Shown here in pieces: positions 62,146 to 64,000 of a DNA stretch of 64,000 bases. Both the position numbers and the translations under genes were made by a program. Each line of letters starts with the position of its first letter. Position 1 is the stretch's first letter. Location of the stretch: positions 1,508,501 to 1,572,500 of the forward strand of contig NZ_CP049871.1 in the NCBI RefSeq assembly GCF_011302055.1, written 5' to 3'. The stretch is from Sphingomonas sinipercae. GTDB lineage: Bacteria; Pseudomonadota; Alphaproteobacteria; Sphingomonadales; Sphingomonadaceae. The notes under the pieces are model-generated. The model searched no databases and was not told the DNA's origin. It saw only the letters and a list, made by a program, of their open reading frames with translations.

Positions 62146-64000
62146 TTCGTCTCGCCTTCGGCTGGGGGGTTGGGGGTTCGTTCGATCACGTTGGTCTGAG
62201 TCTGGGGCGTTTGCTCCTCGTCCTTCTGGTTGCGCAGGACAACGACATCGAGCGACGGGGAATCGACCGGGAACGGGAGCACCGGGGCAATCACCTGAGT
62301 CGGGTCCTTCATGCCCTTGGCCATCTGGATCAGTGCGCGGAACGGCCCCTGGACGTTCAAATTCACCTTCAGCGGCACCTTGCGGAAAGCGCCGCGGACC
62401 AGGCCGGCCAGGAAGCCGCCGCGATTGGCGAGCGTGATCTGGTCGATGCTCATCCGGGTCGCGAATTCGCCCGCAAGGTCACCGTCGAGGCGGATGATCA
62501 TCGAGCGGTAGCGGATGTCGCTGAGCAGGTCGAAGGCAAGGCCCGCGACCAGCCCGGCCTTGGGCTTGGTCCCGGTATAGCGGAACTGGCCGCCAGGCGG
62601 TCGCGCGTCCAGCCGGCCGCCGACGATGCGCCCGCCCTCTTCATCAAAGATCATCGGCAGCACGCCGTCGAAGATGCCGGTGATCTCCAGCCCTTCGAAG
62701 CCGAGCGTGTCGATGAAGGTCTTGGCGTTCAGCCCTTCGACCTGAAACGTCAGGCGCTTCGCCGTCGGCGCGCCGAAGTTGAGAATGGTTTCCTGAAGGA
62801 TCAGCCGTCCGCCCATGAACGGCCATTCGCCGCGTTCGACCTTGACCAGCTGGTCCGGCAGCAGCTGATAGCGGATGGTCCCGTTGGTAACCTCGATGCC
62901 AGGGTTGATCGACGCGACCGTCGCCACCTGGCCCGGCGCCGTCTCCAGCCCAAGCAAATCGGTAAAGCGGATGTTGGTCGACAGCCCGGTGACCGGGCCG
63001 AACGGCGCCGCAAGGTCCATCCCGCGGGTCCAGAACTCGGCGGTCGAAGTGACCGCGCCGCTGCCGCTCCAGTTGATGTCGCCGCGCCCGCTGAGGGTGC
63101 CATTGACCAGGGCCACCACGCCCTCGGTGAGGCGGGTCAGGTCGTTGGGCTGGAGCCCGTTCGGGTTGAAGCTAATCCCGGGCACGTTCAGTCCGGCGCC
63201 GCCTGCCCCGGTTTCCAGGTTGTGGCGGATGTCGACGTTGGTGACGAGCGCGCCGCTGGCGGGATGGCGCAGCGAACCGGTCGTGGTGATCCGGTTATCC
63301 GCAAGCACGAAATGCACGTCGTTGCTGCGCAGCGGATAGAAGCGCGGCGGATCGGCCCGGTCGCTGACCAGGGTGGACCCGTCGATGACCAGCCGGCCGT
63401 TCGCGAAATGCCAGCGGCCGTCCATGTCGGTCAGCTTCAGCGGCACTTCGCCGATGACGGCGTCCGCGCCGCCAATCGTCCCGCGCGCGCCGCCGGACGT
63501 GAAGTTGCCGCGCAAGGTCGCCGCATCGATCATCACCGGCGCCCTGGTCTTGCCGAGCCGCAAGGCGACGTTGCTGCCGTTGAAGCCCTGCTGGGTCATC
63601 AGGATGCTGGAGGCATTGAGGCGCATCGGCGAAGAGCCGATCCGCCCGGTGATCGCCGGGTTGGCGATCCGGCCAGACACGCGCAATTGCCCGCCCGGCG
63701 GCTGGTAGATGATGGCCGGTCCGGTCGGGCATACCGGCAGCCGCGTCCGGTCCAGGGTCAGCGCCTGCATCCGCAAGGCATCGAAGCTGATGACGGTGCA
63801 CTGCTTGCCGACCTGGATCCCGCCGGCGCTGCCCATGCTTCCGGCGATGGGCAGGCTAAGCCCGCGCACGACCCCGCCCGGGAAGCGCCCATCGAGCGTG
63901 GCCACGGTGCTGAAGGTTGTCGCGCCATTGCCCTGGGCGGAGAAGCGGACGGTCGACAGCGCCAGCCGCGACCCGTCGCTGATATAGGGGCGGAAGTTGC
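62142..64000 (-). CDS. ydbH: YdbH family intermembrane transport protein, 5' end cut off
   Basis: The frame is open from the window end to a TGA at 62142, giving at least 619 residues of the C-terminal part; the start lies outside the window. The protein is AsmA-like with long beta repeats; visible parts are GRGDINWSGSGAVTSTAEFW, FEGLEITGIFDGVLPMIFD and a C-terminal NVIERTPNPPAEG. In E. coli YdbH cooperates with YnbE and TamB-like paralogues in phospholipid transport to the outer membrane. An internal GTG at 63905 is not the true start. Confidence 0.9.
   Translation of the reverse strand, partial: NFRPYISDGSRLALSTVRFSAQGNGATTFSTVATLDGRFPGGVVRGLSLPIAGSMGSAGGIQVGKQCTVISFDALRMQALTLDRTRLPVCPTGPAIIYQPPGGQLRVSGRIANPAITGRIGSSPMRLNASSILMTQQGFNGSNVALRLGKTRAPVMIDAATLRGNFTSGGARGTIGGADAVIGEVPLKLTDMDGRWHFANGRLVIDGSTLVSDRADPPRFYPLRSNDVHFVLADNRITTTGSLRHPASGALVTNVDIRHNLETGAGGAGLNVPGISFNPNGLQPNDLTRLTEGVVALVNGTLSGRGDINWSGSGAVTSTAEFWTRGMDLAAPFGPVTGLSTNIRFTDLLGLETAPGQVATVASINPGIEVTNGTIRYQLLPDQLVKVERGEWPFMGGRLILQETILNFGAPTAKRLTFQVEGLNAKTFIDTLGFEGLEITGIFDGVLPMIFDEEGGRIVGGRLDARPPGGQFRYTGTKPKAGLVAGLAFDLLSDIRYRSMIIRLDGDLAGEFATRMSIDQITLANRGGFLAGLVRGAFRKVPLKVNLNVQGPFRALIQMAKGMKDPTQVIAPVLPFPVDSPSLDVVVLRNQKDEEQTPQTQTNVIERTPNPPAEGETK

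Overview
The window is about 66% GC, densely coding chromosome with no transposase, integrase, phage structural gene, rRNA or CRISPR array. Gene content points to an alphaproteobacterium of the Sphingomonadales (Sphingomonas-like): tamA/tamB, a separate F0 ATP synthase cluster with paired b and b' subunits, glnB-glnA, an intracellular PHA depolymerase with PhaR, and several small proteins that I recognise as sphingomonad hypotheticals. The assignment rests on recognition of protein families, not on a database search.

Layout. 0-13 kb: methyltransferase, soluble chemotaxis receptor, NamZ-type muramidase, DOMON-like protein, tyrS, small DMT transporter, recG, and sdhE-mfd-NAD kinase, then a PilZ protein. 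13-20 kb: tRNA-Gly(CCC), CinA-like protein, methionine aminopeptidase, thioesterase, nucleotidyltransferase, glnB, a small HTH gene, glnA, MFS transporter. 20-26 kb: the tamA-tamB outer-membrane assembly pair. 26-30 kb: small genes around an S24-type repressor, including a 57-residue gene too short for routine ORF calling, then topoisomerase IB and an MscS channel. 30-34 kb: MaoC hydratase, thiolase, DUF2807 and DUF4126 proteins. 34-40.4 kb: a polyhydroxyalkanoate (PHA) neighbourhood with phaZ, ABC exporter, a Lys/Ser/Ala-rich phasin- or histone-like protein, phaR and a PhaC-like hydrolase. Two tiny ORFs here share a near-identical, extremely strong ribosome-binding site. 40.4 kb: tRNA-Arg(CCG), then DipZ and an AI-2E family permease.

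43-58.5 kb is a phenylacetate/aromatic catabolism region. On the minus strand, paaA-paaB-paaC-paaE runs almost without gaps into an aromatic aminotransferase, a fused alpha/beta 2-oxoacid dehydrogenase E1 and its E2. I infer a possible route from phenylalanine through phenylpyruvate to phenylacetyl-CoA and on to the ring epoxide. On the plus strand, a GAF-HWE histidine kinase precedes paaG, and a KaiC-like ATPase translationally coupled to a hybrid histidine kinase separates paaG from paaZ. paaD is missing between paaC and paaE, and no phenylacetate-CoA ligase is present.

58.5-64 kb: a CBS protein, the F0 operon atpI-atpB-atpE-b'-b, and the ydbH-ynbE-ydbL operon, whose ydbH is cut by the window end. 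The most unusual signals are the twin tiny ORFs, the KaiC-kinase pair inside the paa region, the paa-aminotransferase-dehydrogenase run, the coupled 57/111-residue gene pair with its repressor-operator region, and a BlaI/CopY-like palindrome at 32962.
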